A program made the position numbers and the translations under genes. From positions 1-6,037 of the forward strand of contig DAOUTY010000113.1 of the NCBI GenBank assembly GCA_030668425.1: a stretch of 6,037 nt of DNA, in the 5' to 3' direction. The notes beneath the pieces were generated by a model. The model saw only the letters and a program-made list of their open reading frames with translations. It was not told where the DNA came from and ran no database searches. The stretch comes from Chloroflexota bacterium (GTDB lineage Bacteria; Chloroflexota; Dehalococcoidia; SZUA-161). This document shows positions 5,568-6,037 of this stretch, piece by piece (within the stretch, counting starts at the first letter, position 1; the number at the start of each line of letters is the position of its first letter).

Positions 5568-6037
5568 ATGGCACTGACAGGTATTCAGATTTACAAATTC
5601 TTACCCAAGACAAACTGCAAAGAGTGCGGCTTTCCGACCTGTTTGGCCTTTGCCATGAAGCTGGCGGCAAGTGCAGTGGAGCTTTCAGCTTGCCCTTATG
5701 TTACTGATGAAGGGAAACAGGCGCTGGCAGCTGCATCCAAGCCACCGATTCGCCTGGTTACCATTGGCGCTGGAGAGAAGAAGATCGAGGTAGGCAATGA
5801 GACGGTGATGTTCCGCCACGAGAAAACCTTTGTCCATCCCACGGCACTTGTGGTGAGGGTTAAGGATACTGCTTCGGCGGATGATGTGGCCAAGACCGTG
5901 GAAGAGGTTAGCAGCTACAGTGTGGACCGCGTTGGAATGACGTTTGGCCTGGATGGCATCGCTATTCAAAACGAGTCTGGGGACGCTGCTGCCTTCGCCA
6001 AGTGCGTTGAAACAGTCAGTTCCAAGACTGATCTCCC
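5568..6037 (+). CDS. acsC: Corrinoid iron-sulfur protein large subunit (CODH/ACS gamma subunit), 3' end outside the window
   Basis: Large subunit of the corrinoid iron-sulfur protein; binds a [4Fe-4S] cluster that reductively reactivates the cobalamin, and carries the corrinoid on its C-terminal domain. The frame is open to the window edge, giving 156 full codons of roughly 440 expected. The N-terminal cluster motif is complete: Cys17, Cys20, Cys25 and Cys42 (C-x2-C-x4-C-x16-C) within NCKECGFPTCLAFAMKLA and ACPYVTDEG, the classic CFeSP pattern. The following part (KIEVGNETVMFRHEKTFVHP) leads into the TIM-barrel domain. The corrinoid-binding domain lies beyond the window. AAAGGAG (5552-5558), 9 bases before the ATG, supports the start, and the 19-base gap from acsD points to co-transcription. 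Confidence 0.95.
   Translation, partial: MALTGIQIYKFLPKTNCKECGFPTCLAFAMKLAASAVELSACPYVTDEGKQALAAASKPPIRLVTIGAGEKKIEVGNETVMFRHEKTFVHPTALVVRVKDTASADDVAKTVEEVSSYSVDRVGMTFGLDGIAIQNESGDAAAFAKCVETVSSKTDL

Overview
The window carries the core of a bacterial acetyl-CoA synthase / corrinoid protein locus (carbonyl and methyl branches of the Wood-Ljungdahl pathway) downstream of a fatty-acid activation gene. All five genes are on the + strand. The organism is most likely an anaerobe with moderately high GC. The AcsB is of the full-length bacterial type, with the N-terminal CODH-contacting domain that archaeal CdhC lacks. I lean towards Chloroflexota (Dehalococcoidia-like) or another uncultured anaerobic lineage, but that placement is a guess from general flavour and not from a marker gene.

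Layout. Bases 1-1542 hold the 3' part of a long/medium-chain acyl-CoA synthetase (FadD-like), cut at its 5' end by the window edge. Bases 1543-1823 are a 281-base intergenic region. It contains a near-consensus sigma-70-type promoter (1634-1662) and, about 100 bases downstream, a hairpin followed by eight T's (1719-1768). The stretch between them is either a regulated leader (attenuator) or a small RNA of about 100 nt. Next come a small protein resembling the YflT / general stress protein 17M family (1824-2243), acsB (2259-4499), a 101-base gap with a perfect palindrome and a clear intrinsic-terminator hairpin (4501-4568), acsD (4601-5548), and the first 156 codons of acsC (5568 to the window end).

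How they work together. AcsC and AcsD form the corrinoid iron-sulfur protein, which carries a methyl group from methyl-tetrahydrofolate to the Ni-Ni-[4Fe-4S] A-cluster of AcsB. There it is joined with CO and CoA to make acetyl-CoA; in the reverse direction acetyl-CoA is split. All A-cluster ligands of AcsB and the four [4Fe-4S] cysteines of AcsC are present, so the system looks functional. No CO dehydrogenase (acsA/cooS), methyltransferase (acsE) or maturation gene (cooC/acsF) lies in the window. The acyl-CoA synthetase could feed acetyl-CoA through beta-oxidation to a reverse-running pathway, but it appears to be a separate transcription unit and the link is inference.

The points most worth a second look are the promoter/leader/terminator arrangement before the operon, the stress-family small protein placed directly upstream of acsB, and the intra-operon terminator that could lower acsDC expression relative to acsB. 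I saw no tRNA, rRNA, CRISPR array, insertion sequence or long repeat.
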